Positions 36,579-49,889 of a stretch of 64,000 nt of DNA are shown here, one piece after another. Source of the DNA: Narthecium ossifragum (lineage: Eukaryota > Streptophyta > Magnoliopsida > Dioscoreales > Nartheciaceae); NCBI GenBank assembly GCA_963920575.1, contig OY986964.1:33041685-33105684 (forward strand), written 5' to 3'. The notes beneath the pieces are model-generated. The model worked only from the letters and a program-made list of their open reading frames with translations, was not told the DNA's origin and searched no databases. The translations under genes were made by a program, and so were the position numbers. Every line of letters begins with the position of its first letter. Within the stretch, counting starts at the first letter, position 1.

Positions 36579-37513
36579 CAATGAAATGAAATGCTTCAGA
36601 GAGTAATCTTCATCTTTGCAGCCTTCAAATTTATGCCATCTTGAACAGAAAAACCCTGCGCTTGTTTCTTCACCTGAGTTCTAAACCATGGCTACTGTTG
36701 CTCGATTACATTAGGATGTCTTGGCATCACATCCTTTGAGAAAACAAAGGCGAAAGCATGTTGAAAGTGACAAACGGTGTATCCATCCATGTGCCCGTAT
36801 TGGTTTCAAACCGAGTCCGATGGTTAATGAATACTAGACCAGACAGGAAGTATGGGCCAATGTTCTCCTTTAGCCATCGTCGTCGAAAATGGTGATGTGT
36901 TCTCATGGGGTTTTGATCTGGTGAAACATGTATAGCGGTTTATGTTGCAAAAAATAGAGGAGCTCAAGGCGGGACTATTTGCTGCAAATATTGGAGGAGC
37001 TCGAGGCGGGACTATTTTGCTGAAATGGTTTTTTTCTTCTTGCTTATCCAGATTGGATGCTTCACTCACCTAAAGATCAGTGGAACGCATCACTGGAAAG
37101 CTTTTGAGGACGGAAGTGATCATCCAAGGTGTTTTGACTTGTTTGTGTTTTAGACTTCTAGCGACTTCTACCGTAAATTTCTCTCCAATGCTTGAGGGTT
37201 TGTGTGTTTCTACTATGTGTTCAGCATTCCAGTGGTAGCTTGACTGCTTGACGGAGACACAGAGACTTGTATATCGCACTTCTCCAGACGACAAACAGTT
37301 TAGTGTAGTTGCCTGCCACATTAGCAGTAACATCGGTTTCTTCTCAGAAACGAGCTGTGAAAGACGTTTTTAAACCTGACAGAAAGCTGGGCCGGCGCAC
37401 ATGCCTTCTTCGTCCGCCCGTGAACAATCAATCCATAGCTCCTCATCAAAAGGTCACCACTCCCCCTGTTCGTCGTCTCTTCTCCCTCCTCTCAACTCTT
37501 TGCCCCCCTGCTT

Positions 37514-38152
37514 GTGGCCACCGTGGTGGTGGTCTCAGGCAACTCGACCCTCCTGAGCCCCAGTGGTCTCTTCGTTCTGGGGTTCTTCACCCCCTCCCCC
37601 TCCAAATCCCATCGCTATCTCGGCGTCTGGTACGCCTCCATCCCCATCCGCATCTACGTCTGGGTCGCCAACCGCGCCACCCCCGTGCCCAATCCCACCG
37701 CCTCCGCCTATCTCACTCTCACCGGCGTACTTGCTATCTCCGGCCCGGACGCCAACCCTATCTGGACGTCGACCAACAATGGCACGTTGCCCGCCGCTGA
37801 GGCTCGTCTCCTCGACTCCGGCAACCTCGTCCTCTTATCCGTGAATGGGCTCCCACGTCTGGCAAAGCTTCGACCATCCCACCGACACCCTCCTCCCCGA
37901 CATGCCCCCCACTCTTCTCCACACACTGAACTCATGGTGCACCCCCTCCGACCCATCCCTCGGGCCATTCTCCCTCCGCTTCCGTGCCGTGCCTCCTACG
38001 CTGAGCTTGAGCTCGTCTACAACAACTCCAGACGGTATCGGTCCACCGGGAGCTGGACCGGTACCCGGTTCGCCTCGGTCCCCGAGATGACCGTGCCCTA
38101 CATCTACACGTTCCGGTTCGCGGAACCCTTCACGCCCCAGGCGACATTCATT
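37514..38152 (+). pseudogene. Fragment of a G-type lectin S-receptor-like kinase, frameshifted
   Basis: The first part encodes a bulb-type lectin domain: SGNSTLLSPSGLFVLGFF, YLGVWYASIPIRIYVWVAN, then SGNLVLLSVNG. The next conserved piece (HVWQSFDHPTDTLLPDMPP) appears only in another frame, starting about 37845. Conserved S-locus sequence STGSWTGTRFASVPEMTVPY then returns in the first frame near 38040. Two compensating frameshifts are therefore needed. After about 38150 homology fades; no EGF, PAN, transmembrane or kinase domain follows before stops accumulate. No clean ATG and signal peptide is visible. Intact relatives are plasma-membrane receptor kinases of about 800 residues. This is a truncated pseudogene, unless the frameshifts are sequencing errors. 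Confidence 0.8.
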
Positions 38153-41100
38153 TGCTCGAAGGCTCGGTGGAGGTCGCCCGTGCCGCCAATCCCGCAGCTC
38201 CTCCAGGCGCTCGTGACCGGGGAGTCCTTCCCACGTGCGGTAATCTCGGTCTCGGCCGGGGTCTCATCGGACCGGAGTCAGAATGGCGCCGGCGCCGGTG
38301 AACCGGGTTGCCTCGGAGAAATCGAGCCGGGTAAAGCCCCGATGAACCGGATAAAACCACGTGGGTGGGTTCGCCTAAGTTACACGTGGATGTGCACAAG
38401 TGGTTTGAGTGTATCATACTCCTCCCTGTTCAGAAGAGAACAGGAGATGTGGATCCCCTTCCTAGTTTTTTTGGGAAAAAAATGGATCATGGCGGAGTAA
38501 AACACAGATGCATGGGCTTAATAAGAAATTTGGTACATAGCGATCGGGAGTACGACGGAATCACGTGACGCGACTTGCGCATTGGATTCGATCGAAAGCC
38601 ACTAACAATTATTGGTTAATTCAAGAATGGTATTCTATTAGTATAGTTTCTTCCTCCCATAATAAAATTGCAATTCGACATTGGGTACCGAAACCACCAA
38701 AATAAGATGATAATATCTGACACGTGGCAGCTGCGGCTAATTTTCATCTCGAAGGGAAAGGAGCGGTGGTAGTGGTGGTGAGTGACAATAAGGTGCGGCG
38801 TTCGCCCTTTCACTTTTTTCCCCCTCCTTTCTTTGTTTGTTTGTTTCTTTCCTTTCTTTTGGCTGGGGCTGCTGCCTGCTGCCTGCTGCAGTCTGCAGAG
38901 GAGTAAATGCATCGCATGTGCAACTGCGCGTTTTTCTCACTCTCATGATCTCATCCCTGAGAGGGGCTGGGGCCTGGTCCCTGGTCCCTGGTCCCTGGTC
39001 CCTCCTTTTGTTTTTGAATCCCGAAGCACCACCCGTCGTGGAGACGGACGTCAACTATTCATTTGTCTGTCTAGCGAGTAGCGAGCTGCTCTGCGTATTG
39101 CGAGACAGCTGCCAAAGCGGACTCCACGCTCCGGACTTCAAATCCAATCTATAAGCTGTCCCCTCGACCCCGCGCGCGCGTTCACTCTCCCCTCCAGACC
39201 ATTCCACGGTTCCTTTGCCGGAAACAGCGGGACGGACGCCACGTGGCTTCGCTTCTTGCTGCCCCTTTATGGCTCGGCTCCCCCCCCTCTTCAGTTAATA
39301 TTCATTTCATCCGTTTGATAGCAAAATAAACAATATCCGGAAATAAGAAATCCAACAACTTTAACTTTTAACTTTAAAACGGAAAAATTACAATTATAAT
39401 AAAAATAAAAATACCCTAGAAATCGCAAAATAACAGTGCACTAGAACCGAGGAAGCCGAGCCGAATGATCCATAGCCGGCTTAGCTTAGCCTGCTGGTTT
39501 ACGTCATTAAGATGGGGTCGTTTTAGCATGGCAGTTGCGGTGCATTTATTAGAGCACAATCCTACTCCCACAACTCGATCTCCTCTCTCTATCTTCTTCT
39601 TCTCTCTCTCAAATCTCCCTCCATTGGAAGACCAGCTCTTTCTCTTTCTTCAACTCGATCTTGGACAGGCTCGATCCTTGGCGTATTGAACCATCCTCCG
39701 GCGAATCCGATCTCGGAATCTCTGCTTGCTGGTAGTGGAAACACTGGTTCGAGCTTCCTCGGTCTTCCAACTTCCGGCATTTTGGTGGAGAGGCGGTCTT
39801 TCGATTGGGACGAGGCAATGCGACAGGAGATGATGGTATTGGTAAGTTGATCGCTCTTGATTTGGTATTTTGTTTCTCTTTTCCTTGCCACTGCTGGGGA
39901 GTATGTTGAGTCGGTTTCTGGATCAGAGGATTGATGCTTTTATGGATTGGTGTTTTGTTGCTAGAATTGAGTTCGATTTCCGGATTTAGTGGAGCTTTGG
40001 TGTGGAGGATTGGGAGTTGGGTCGAAGAAATTGCGAGATCGTGCGTTTCTTGGCTTCCATCGGATGGCAGTTGCTGAAATCTTTAGTCGTTTTGGAGATT
40101 GGGATTGATTCGATCCCTAAAGGAAGCTGGAGATCACTTCAGGTGAGAGTTGCTTCATCCAATTTCATGTCCCGCTTCTTTAATTCCGGTCGCATTAGAC
40201 TTCCATTCTTTAAAAAGAGATCGGATTAGTGAATTAAAGATCCGGGAATGCTTATAGTTATTAGTTCATCTATAGCAACTCTCTTGCTCCCTTTGAATCT
40301 GGTTGTTTAGAGCAGCAAATTTGCCTGTTCGTGGTTCGAAAGCTGATGAATTTTGGACCAGGAATCTAATTTGTTATCATTTAGATACTGTGATTTGCTA
40401 TCTCCTGTCAAAATGCTTTCAATTTGGAACAAAAATTTCAGCTGTAGCTCTGAGATTTGTTGCTTTTGAATGCTAAGACCTGCTGATGTTTGATCACTCT
40501 GAGAACGATTCTTACCATCTTGAGCGGTTTGTCCAGAAAGCTTGTTGGCCTATGTTATTTAATGGGTTGGTGACAAAAATAATAGCTTTCTGGGTGTTTG
40601 GTATCTATGCGTCCATGTCTTGTTCAAACTAATAATTGTATGCTTTAGTGGGCCCTAAATCTAATAATTCGTTCTATGTTATAAGTCTTGTGGTACCTGA
40701 GCAAGCTTTTCCAATCGGATTACTGGATTGGTATTTGGGTTATGGGAAATCACATGACAGCCCCATGTGAGGTGCATGCCTAGTGGGCCTGGTATCTTAA
40801 ATTGTTTATCCGCGGGGTCCCCCCCTGTCTGCTGGTTCTTTGACGATTTGGGTTCATGCAATTGTTTAATGAGCAACCTGGGGATCCTGGTTTCACATTA
40901 TGCCCATTCAGTAGTAGTTTAATGCATGTAGTGTTTGTTTCGAGATTAGTGTTTTCCCACATTGAGTTGTATATTAATTTTGGAAATTGAGAGCAAAGAA
41001 GGATGAGTTAGATAAAGCAATGCTAACTTCTATGATTCAGACTACTGATGAATAGCTAATTTGCTTTTGTCTGGGACTAGTAAAGTTATTTAATTGGCGT

Positions 41101-41228
41101 GCCATCCATCAGTGTCACTTTTATCATTTTGTTCATTTGTGATGTATTATCGGTTCTGGTTGCCCAGCTGGATTGTTCTTCTCCTGATGTTTTGCTGTAT
41201 TTTTTATGACGACAGGATCGTACCACTT
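38153..41228 (+). other. Intergenic DNA and probable 5' UTR of the SAP30-like gene
   Basis: From 38153 to about 39550 no gene is supported. A GGTCCCT heptamer is repeated four times near 38975-39004. A CT-rich leader starts around 39580. Possible non-coding exons end at donors near 39842 (TATTG|GTAAGT) and 40144 (TTCAG|GTGAGA), followed by an intron to the acceptor GACGACAG at about 41214. If the first donor is used with that acceptor, an ATG at 39818 gives a 15-codon upstream ORF that overlaps the main start. Confidence 0.45.
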
Positions 41229-42841
41229 ATGGAGACTGAGCTCTGCTCTCGCTATCTATCGCCATCTCGGGAAGAAAGTGGTGATGAGGAACTTTCTTTG
41301 CTACCCAGGCACACTAAAGTCATTGTTACTGGGAACAACAGAACCAAGTCGGTCTTGGTTGGGCTGCAAGGTGTCGTAAAGAAGGCTGTTGGTCTTGGCG
41401 GATGGCATTGGCTGGTAAAAATAGGCGCTTATTACATCATTCGCTGCATGATATACATCTATTCCGGGTCTTCTTTAGTGCCCTTTATGCTTCTTTTCTG
41501 TTTTGGTTATATAACCAGTAATTCACTTGTCATGAAATCAGATGCCACTGAAAACATGTAAATTTCTAGATTGTAGTTCGATCTTCGTCATGGAATGCTG
41601 TGAATAGTGTATGAAAAATCGCATTTTGCTGATAATGCTGAGTTTATGAATTTCCTAAGTGGCACATTACTGCTTATGGATAAGTGTTCGGCTTAATGAA
41701 TACAGACTTACCTGTCTTTTAAGTACCACAGCATACATGTCATTGGCCATCGATGCTCAGTTGATAGGAATAGCTAGAATCGGTCGATCTGATGGTCCTT
41801 TGGTATCATTCTCTGCTTTGGATTTTCAGGTCCTAAAGAATGGGGTAGAGGTGAAGCTGCAGAGGAATGCTTTGAGTGTTTTAGAAGCTCCAACTGGAAA
41901 TGAAGATGACAATGATGACATGGATTGCAATAACTCCTTCTGCAGCAGCTCTGATCTGGGTGAAAAAGATGTTAGTTACTGTAAGTATTTGTTTCTTCGT
42001 CGTGGTTACATAGGATATTCAAGTTTAGCTGCACAACAATGACTGCTTCTATCCATCATGTTTTTCTGATTTTCGTTAATATTCCTTTCTGGGGCACAGT
42101 TGGCAGAGAATTTCGGAAACGAACGAAACCAAGGGCAAGGCACACCAGGCCATGGGCATCATCTGTGAAGTCAATCAGCCAAAACAGTTACAGAGACATT
42201 CAGTCACATGTTCTGAAGCCCCAATCGGTAGGATATTTGGTGATATCTATATCTAATTACTGTTTCGTTGAACCTTCAACAGTTGCTGGAGGAACTCTTT
42301 ATAAATGATGGAACATCTTGGAATTACTCTAAGATTGGGACGTGCAACTTGGAGTAACACCATGTCTTCCTCTTACTTTGTTCTTCTCGTGCTGCAGAAG
42401 GTAAATTTGTCCAAACTAGGGACTGCTGCATTATGGAAATATTGGAGGCACTTCAATCTTGTGAGTTCTCTTGCCTCATAGCCTGTCATACTAAAGTCTA
42501 TCAACATCATTCGTTTTCAAGAATCAATCCTTTCAGAACTGGAAAGCTTAATACGTTTTAAAAAAAATTCAGGTGAGCATGAATCCAAACCCTTCGAAAG
42601 AACAACTAGTTCATGAGGTGCAGCACCATTTCCTATCTCAGGTATCCAAAATCCGCTCTATCATTTATACATCTATAAGCAAGAGGTACCTAAATGGCTC
42701 TCTTTCATTACCGATGGACCCCTGTATTACATTCTCTGATTTTTTGTTTCTGCTTTCCATTTGCCAAAGCAATTGGATGAGATGCAGGTGATTGTGGGCT
42801 TCATACACACAACAAAGAGGCCGAAGAACCTCTACTCCTAG
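41229..42841 (+). CDS. SAP30-like histone deacetylase complex subunit (AFR1/AFR2-type)
   Basis: A 222-residue protein in six coding exons: 41229-41414, 41830-41980, 42100-42227, 42398-42460, 42573-42641 and 42770-42841. The N-terminal half has the conserved block HTKVIVTGNNRTKSVLVGLQ plus KKAVGLGGWHWLVLKNGVEVK across an exon junction. The C-terminal part (about 156-222) carries LSKLGTAALWKYWRHFNLV, NPSKEQLVHEVQHHFLSQQ and LDEMQVIVGFIHTTKR, a SAP30-type Sin3-binding domain. Plant relatives (Arabidopsis AFR1 and AFR2) join Sin3-histone deacetylase complexes and repress genes such as FT. The start is the first in-frame Met of the first conserved exon. The frame stays open upstream to the acceptor, so another coding exon cannot be excluded. 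An acidic, Ser-rich linker and a basic stretch (RKRTKPRARH) separate the two domains. Confidence 0.9.
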
Positions 42842-44608
42842 TGGAAGCACAGGGCTGGTGGTAATTGACTCTGATCCATATACGTATGATTGGAAGAAGG
42901 AATGTTGGAAGCACGTCTCTTCACCCCTAACATCCAAATTGTTTCATGTGATGCGCTCCTGCTATCTTATCTTGGTGCAGGACATTGTCCCGTAAATATA
43001 GCTCAACTATGTAGTACTAACTCCAAGATTCGAATGCTAGCATCTTGTTCTGGGGCCGTGTATTCACTCACATCTTTGTACCTACAAATTCTTGTACATC
43101 CTTACAAAGGTGTGACAAGCATCGTGTTGTGCCATCTCCAGAAAGATAATAAGAGCATCCTGACATTTAGATGAAAGGCCGAGCCAATTGCTTTCTTAAA
43201 GAAAAAACCTTTCAGATACATGAATTGGTTGAGAGCAGGAAATTTAAACTCTGATTTGAAGCATATAATTTGTAACTTGGTTAACCCTTCCCATCAGATG
43301 GAAATCCTTGGTTAATCTTTCGCATCAGATGGAAATCCTTGACACGGGCCATGAAGATATGCACATCGATCGGTAACCTAAGCTTCCTAACGAACCCGTT
43401 GTGTTAGAAGTTTCGAATTTGAATCCAAATGTAACTGTTCCTTTTGGAGGATGCTTATCCTCCTAATTGTACCTAGCCACCTTATCCCCCTCCAGCTTAG
43501 AACCCTCCCTCTAATCAAGAGATTATTAGTCCCATCCTCTACCCCAAAAAAAAAAACTGAGTTTTTACATTTGCTCCACGTCCCAACCCAACAAGAGCTT
43601 TGACAGTCCGATCACCAGAAAAAGCTTCGAGGTTAGAAAACTATTGAGACGATGCTGAAAGAAGTTCAGGAACCATAAGCCAAGGTAACCCTCTAAACTT
43701 CTGGAAACTCCATATGATGAGACTTCTACAGTGGACCGAGCTCAACTCGAGCTGACTCGTGGAGATGGAGGTCGGTTAGAAAGCCCAACCCAACCTTGAG
43801 GTCCACTATATAAGAACCGGGCCCAGACAGCTTTCTGTGGACAAGAAGTATGAACCGAGCATAACTTGAACAAGCCAATATAACTAACCGAGCTCTCGGA
43901 CAGATTACATCCTCTGTGGGTTCTCACTTGACATATTTCGGCCATTTATGGAGAAATTTACGACAGGAAAACACCAGAATATAATCCTAGTCAATGTAAG
44001 ACTGAATAAATATAAGCTACGATCATAGAAGTTGACAATGTAATGCCCAAGTTAAAGGGTTTCAGGCCTTGGGTCATGCTGAAAGTCACAAGCGAACACT
44101 TACCAAATACTGCAGGGTTTGTTGTCATCAATAACTGCATTCCCTACTTCCAATTACCAACCTTAGTGCCACTTTGTAGGGAGAACAATAGATTCAGATA
44201 TAGCACAGAGATACTTGCGGCAACGTGGTGAAGACTTTCATAAGATATTGCTAGGAAAAAACGCATTCAAAATGCAATCTTTTTGGCAGGTAATAAGCGA
44301 TTAAACTACGAGTGCTCCTCTCAGTTACAACATTAAAAAAGGTCAGAAGAAATCTAACCTCTTTCTTTTCCGGTCAGTTGATTAATGTAAGAACAGGTAC
44401 AAGTAGAAACACACTACTAGTATAAAATCCTTGCATGTTTTCTCCAATTTTCATCACACAGCAGTCAAACAAATAAAGACAACATTTTGAAGCACCTTTG
44501 ATACCTATCCAAGGGAAGAAGAGTAAGATTAGGTTGATTATACCAGGTCATCAACACTTCAAATGCTGCTTCAATTAGAAGACAGAGAGCTCACCAATTT
44601 GTTACATT
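42842..44608. other. Intergenic DNA between two convergent genes
   Basis: The SAP30-like gene ends at 42842 and the SR45a-like gene ends on the other strand at 44609. The interval should contain both 3' UTRs. Open frames here are short and carry no recognisable domain. A near-repeat of CATCAGATGGAAATCCTTG occurs at about 43295 and 43325. An A10 run lies at about 43546. Confidence 0.5.
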
Positions 44609-47600
44609 TCAATCTGATTTGCGGTTTCCACCACTTGAAGCGGACAAGGATCTCTCCCTTCGCCTTTTCTGAGATTCTTTTGCGTATGGGGAGCGTGAAC
44701 ACTCCCTTCGGCCCTTGGAAAGGGAGCGATCCCTTTCACGTCCTCGGTGAGGAGAGTAGCTAGAAGACCGTCGGTGGTCACGACCTGTTGAAGTAGAACC
44801 AGCACCATAATAGATATTTGTAACAGAAACAATATTCTTTAAGGAGAGTCCAACACCAAGCTACAAAAGGTGCTAGCTCAATAATCGTAGAAAGGTAATG
44901 AAGATGTTGATATCCTTAAATAAGAACTTGGCCTCTGAGCACTACACACTTTAGGCAAAATGACTTAGACATTTCTCTGTGTAAGTTACCTTTTTTTTCC
45001 TTCTTGGTAGCTTTTACCAAATAATATACAAATCCCCCAATTCCACATGCTATGATGTCTCTAACTATAAATTTCTTGCTGAGGCTGAGTGATACAGGTC
45101 TCTACTTCAGGTTACAAAAAAAAAAAAAAAACTATAAATTTCACTCTCATTATCTTATTCTCTTCCATAATTTGATAATTTCCTAAAATGTCAGAGAATA
45201 AAATCCAAGTCAAGCAATCTGCAGATTCAACCATAACCAAACCAAAATTATTTTTAAAAAAATAATTGCTGAAATTCAGTAGGCCATTTCCCAACTACTT
45301 CCAAACCCTGTGCATTGCATGCTTTCAAAGATGATTTATGGTTCCATATTTAAACATAACAAACCCTCCATCAATTAAGAAAGAGAGATAAATCACCTTA
45401 ATTTTGAGTCCAGAAGTGGGCATGCAACAGATCAGGATTTTCATAGTTTTTGACAATGGAGCAATATTCGATATCTTAAATTATTATGAAGAAGTATCAG
45501 TGAAAGAAGGGACTTTCAAAACTCATGAAAGAAGACAGAAAAGAAGGCATCATGTAGTTCTCATCCATACATTGTATGATAATCATATTCAAGGATGTAA
45601 AGATTGATAAGTGAGGACGTGACTTTTGAGATGAGACAAATATAATTTCCTTTTGATGTTGATGAACCTTAAGCAACGCCATAACTTGGGTACAATGAAG
45701 GCAAATATGGACCATAGTGAGTACTTAAGATGCACAACAGAAGCATACGATATCAACTTATGTATGACAACCAATCAATAGCCTAAACAGCAAGGAGCTT
45801 AACAAGCAGCATATCATGTTAAAGATTTAGTGAACAGCATACACTAGCATAAACCAAACCAAATCATGCAAAATTGGTCAACCGCAAAGCCTAAAATAGC
45901 AGGATTAAGAATGTAGCAGTGAAGTGAAAATTCCAAATAACATCACAAAATAAGCACAACTATACATATACAGACACATGCAAAAACATGTGTGTGCCTA
46001 AGTATCAACCAAACTCAGGTGCAAAAATAAACTTGTCTTTTAATTACCTCTTCTTTCTCTAGCTCCACGATATTGTCCAGGAGTTGGTGTCCTCCCACGC
46101 TTTCTTTTAGCCTGCAATATATACACCAAAGGCAAAGGGAAAAATTGAAGTGAATATGCAGAAGTTCGATCAGAATGGAATTTGCTTCATGGGATCTTCT
46201 TATCGACTATTTTCTCAAAAAATGAACACATCAACAAAAGAGATGTACTCAGATTTACAGAATCATTCTAGAAATACGACTTTAGAATCTTAAATTAAGC
46301 TTTAGATAAGCCATTCATAGACTTGAGAATATCAAGTAATTTTCTTCGCTATAAGAAGAATATTCAGCATCCAGGACTAAAAATATAGTAGCAAAAAAGA
46401 GATGAAATTTGTTCAAATCTCCTTCAATGCTTTTATAAGGAAAACTACAGATAAGTGCACGTGAATTTGTTTAAACATCAAGAGACAAACTTCCTCATGA
46501 CCCTACTACTACACTGCATTAAATCTGACCTGTACTTGTAATGTTTGGCAGAAGTTTAAATCCAAGTATCCTTCTAGCAATGCTCCTCTATAAGTCATAT
46601 CAGGAAAGAATTGAAATAAGCATGCCATATGGTGTTAATAAGGGAGAAAAGGAATACTGGGCATTCGATCCTCTGTAATATAGTCGGATGTGAACTGATG
46701 ACTTTCATGTCGATGCAGTACTCATGTCGACAAGGGGAGGTTCAGACTGTTAAGAGCATAGATTGAGAATTCGATGGAGCTACAACATCCAACCTGACGC
46801 CAAAAGTTATCAGGCAACACCTCTAAAAATGAGAAGAGCTAATGATACAAAATTTACTTATTTTACTTTTGCTACTATCTGGATTTGTCAATTTTAAAAT
46901 GAAATCAGTACCTTCTCAACTGTGATTAAACGACCTTCAAGAACAGAGCGGTTCAGATATCTGACACACTGATTTGCTTCCTCCATAGTCTCCATAGTAA
47001 CAAACCCAAATCCACGAGACTCCCTTGTGCGAGGATCTAAAACCACATGGCATTCCAGTACCTAAAAAAGCAAAATATCAGTTTTTTGCATATTAAAGTC
47101 GTTAATCGTCTGAGAAGATGAGCTCAAACAGATGTAGAAGGCACCAAGCTTACTACCTGCATGATGTTTAGGAGGAAACATATTCTTTCTACAGTTCAAC
47201 AGGAGATAAACATAAAACACAGTGACAGGGAATAGACAAATGCAACCAAACAGTAAGCATGATGATAATTTTGGAATAATTGCAACTAAAAGATGAGCAT
47301 CGAGCCTTTTTTTGTGCAAGACGCACTATTGACCCCAACAGCCTTTTCGTGTAATTCATGTACCATTTCCCAAAAGCCCTCTTTTGCAAGTCATGCAAGT
47401 AAATACTCATGCAAAAGTTTGCTAGTTATGCTGAACATAAGCCTCTTTGTACAAGTTATGCACTATGGACTCCAATCGATTAAACTACAAGTCTAGACAA
47501 TTTTTTTTTATAAGATCCTCATCTTAAAAGCATGCAGCAAGGCGACCATCAAAAGGGACTCCTCAAATGCTGTGGTTGAGCTTCTTTGGCACGATAATGA

Positions 47601-48680
47601 GTCATACTGTTGTGCATAATGCCAATCCTTGAGCAATGCGAGAGCATAAGCAACTTTTTGGGATTTTCAAACATGATCAAGCACAACAAGTGGCTATCTG
47701 AATATTGCTAAACCAACAATAACTCAATCTACTAATCAAATAATCAACTTTGACATCTTTAGATATAGCATGGTCAGCTGTGTAAATATCCGGTATGATC
47801 AAGCCTCCAATCACCTTCATTGATGTCACACTCAGCAAGAAGGTTGATCTTTCAAAAGGCTTACAACTTGATAGAGAGTTCTCATGCCACCAAATGAGAA
47901 CAAAAAAAAAACTAGTTATACAATGAGAAGCTGACCTACAATATTATTTTTGTGCAGTTAATAGAAATATCCAACATTGGAGGCATCGATCTTATCTTTT
48001 CCCACATATCCTCTCAACACTTACCAATGCATTAAATCTCACACCCATTCCACAATATTCATTGTCATTTCCATAGTGCCTACCATTTCACACTCTGGTA
48101 GGTGCATGAAACTAATGATGGAATGATGTTACCATTACAACTTATACCACATATTCAGCTCTTTCGTGAAAATGAAACTACCAATCAAATCATGTCAGAA
48201 CATACCTTTCCTTCCTTGCTGAAATACTTCTCAAGATCACTGCTAGTGACACGAGTGGACAAGCCTGTCACGTACAGGTTGTTTCCAGGATTTAGTGAAT
48301 CTCCAGACTCTCGGCTCCTATTAAGAATATGTAGTCATACACAAGACATTACCAAGGAGGAGATAATCAAGCCAGCAACGAAGGAAATATTTGTCAAAGT
48401 TTATGCGCACAGTAAATAACCTACTAGGGGATAAAGCAAGCTAAAATACCTATTCTAGCACAATCCAATTCCCAAAATGAGCAGATTACCTGGATCGGCT
48501 CCTATATCTAGGCCTTGACAATGATCTAGATCTACTACGTCTATGTGGAGGGGGTGTAATGGAGCGGGAAGTATACCTGCATAAATAGAATTGCAAGCAA
48601 CTTCACTTTAGTGAAATAGTCGGTGTGCCTTTGATTGTAAAAAGAACCAAAACTCACCTCACTTCTTTTGACTCCGACAT
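44609..48680 (-). CDS. SR45a/Tra2-like serine/arginine-rich splicing factor
   Basis: A 203-residue RS-RRM-RS protein in six coding exons: 48658-48680, 48490-48576, 48206-48317, 46912-47061, 46048-46111 and 44609-44784. The N-terminal RS region (RRRSRSLSRPRYRSRSRSRE) is followed by an RRM at about 51-125 with RNP2 LYVTGL (51-56) and RNP1 RGFGFVTM starting at residue 90. A linker RGRTPTPGQYRG and a second RS region to residue 203 follow. The layout matches transformer-2 and plant SR45a, nuclear factors that bind exonic enhancers and recruit U1/U2 components. The ATG lies directly after a splice acceptor (TTTGATAG|ATG), so the 5' UTR is on a separate exon. Plant relatives make many alternative isoforms under stress; the two long introns (1.1-1.3 kb) would be places to look. 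The frame is preserved at all five coding junctions. Confidence 0.93.
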
Positions 48681-49650
48681 CTATCAAAGCACAAAAATCA
48701 GAGAATCAGAAACCCAAGACACTAATACAGGCATCAACTTGCAGGAAAATTGATTCAATCTCAAACGCAGCTATGCTAATTCCAGAACTTTCAAGAACCT
48801 GCAAAGAACTCGAGGATTTTATGACCAACATGTTTAGACCACTTCTAAAATAGCAGACTGACTAAATCTGGGATACTAGGATAAATGGATCGGAAGGAGA
48901 AGGGAACCATTTCTGTAATTCTATACCAGATTCTTGAAATTCACAAGATACTGTTTCCAGACAACTCATACAAAGAAAAGAGCTCAAAGGAGTATTGTCA
49001 ATGCCATGTGAGATACGTTTTCCAGCACATACAGGAAATATAAAGTCAAGAAACATTAGTCTCTCGTAATAAAGAAGACTTAATTAAAAGAATTAGAAAG
49101 AAGCTTCAGATGAAACAAGAAGGATAGCTTCGGAAGGGCCAAAGGAAACAGATAGAGAGGCGATGAGATCCAAGTAACATATAATTGAAGGAAAAATTTC
49201 TCAAGTATCCAAATAGCAGACTACTCCGGGCATCACTAGTTCGATGCGTAAGTTCCCAAAGCTAATTCAATGCCAAAATTCCAACCCGAACTGAACCGAG
49301 GCATCCATTTACCCAAAAGTAGAAGGCAATCATGAATCGATAATCCGTATCTATCAAGAAACAAAGAGCATCGGAGAACGGGCACCAAGAATCGCAATCA
49401 TCCAAGATCAAAAAATACGCGCGAGAGAGTCGAAAAGCTCGGACTAGCATAATTAAAGATCTCCCAAAAGCTTAAAAATCCTCGACCTAGCTGTTCGTAA
49501 TCTAAACAACATCTTGAGAGAGAGAGCTCACCAGGAGAGTAAGGGGGGAGTGAGGATTTCGATTCTGGAAGGGAATCAAAACCCTAGAACGAGATCGGAG
49601 TCCCGCGTAAGGAGTCGAAGAGCAGGATAAAAGGGACGCTTAAATCCCGG
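48681..49650 (-). other. 5' UTR intron and leader exon of the SR45a-like gene
   Basis: On the minus strand a leader ends CTCTCCTG|GTGAGCTCTCTC at about 49532. The matching acceptor is TTTGATAG at 48681-48688, immediately before the ATG. The intron is about 850 bp and contains no gene. The transcription start is probably near 49640, where sequence becomes less G/C-rich. Confidence 0.6.
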
Positions 49651-49770
49651 ATTTTAATTGCAGTGAAATGTTTAGAATTCAAGTCCAAGGGGCTTATTCA
49701 TCTGACGGAGACGATTGCCTCGAGATCGCAACACTAAACCAGCGTGAGTGAACCCGGTCTTTTCAAAGTA

Positions 49771-49889
49771 GGTAAACCACTGTTAGTTATAAGTGTATCA
49801 TATTTTTCTAATATTTAACTCATTAACACCTACATACACTTAAAAAAATATGATACATTTATAACTTACAGGGTGCATTTAAAATTACC
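49771..49889. mobile_element. 119-bp MITE with a perfect 10-bp target-site duplication
   Basis: The element begins GGTAA and ends TTACC. Subterminal inverted segments pair AGTTATAAGTGTATCATAT with its partner ATATGATACATTTATAACT. The flanking decamer TTTCAAAGTA is present intact on both sides (49761-49770 and 49890-49899). A 9-10-bp duplication points to the Mutator-like superfamily, which is inference. It sits just upstream of the SR45a-like gene. Confidence 0.85.
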
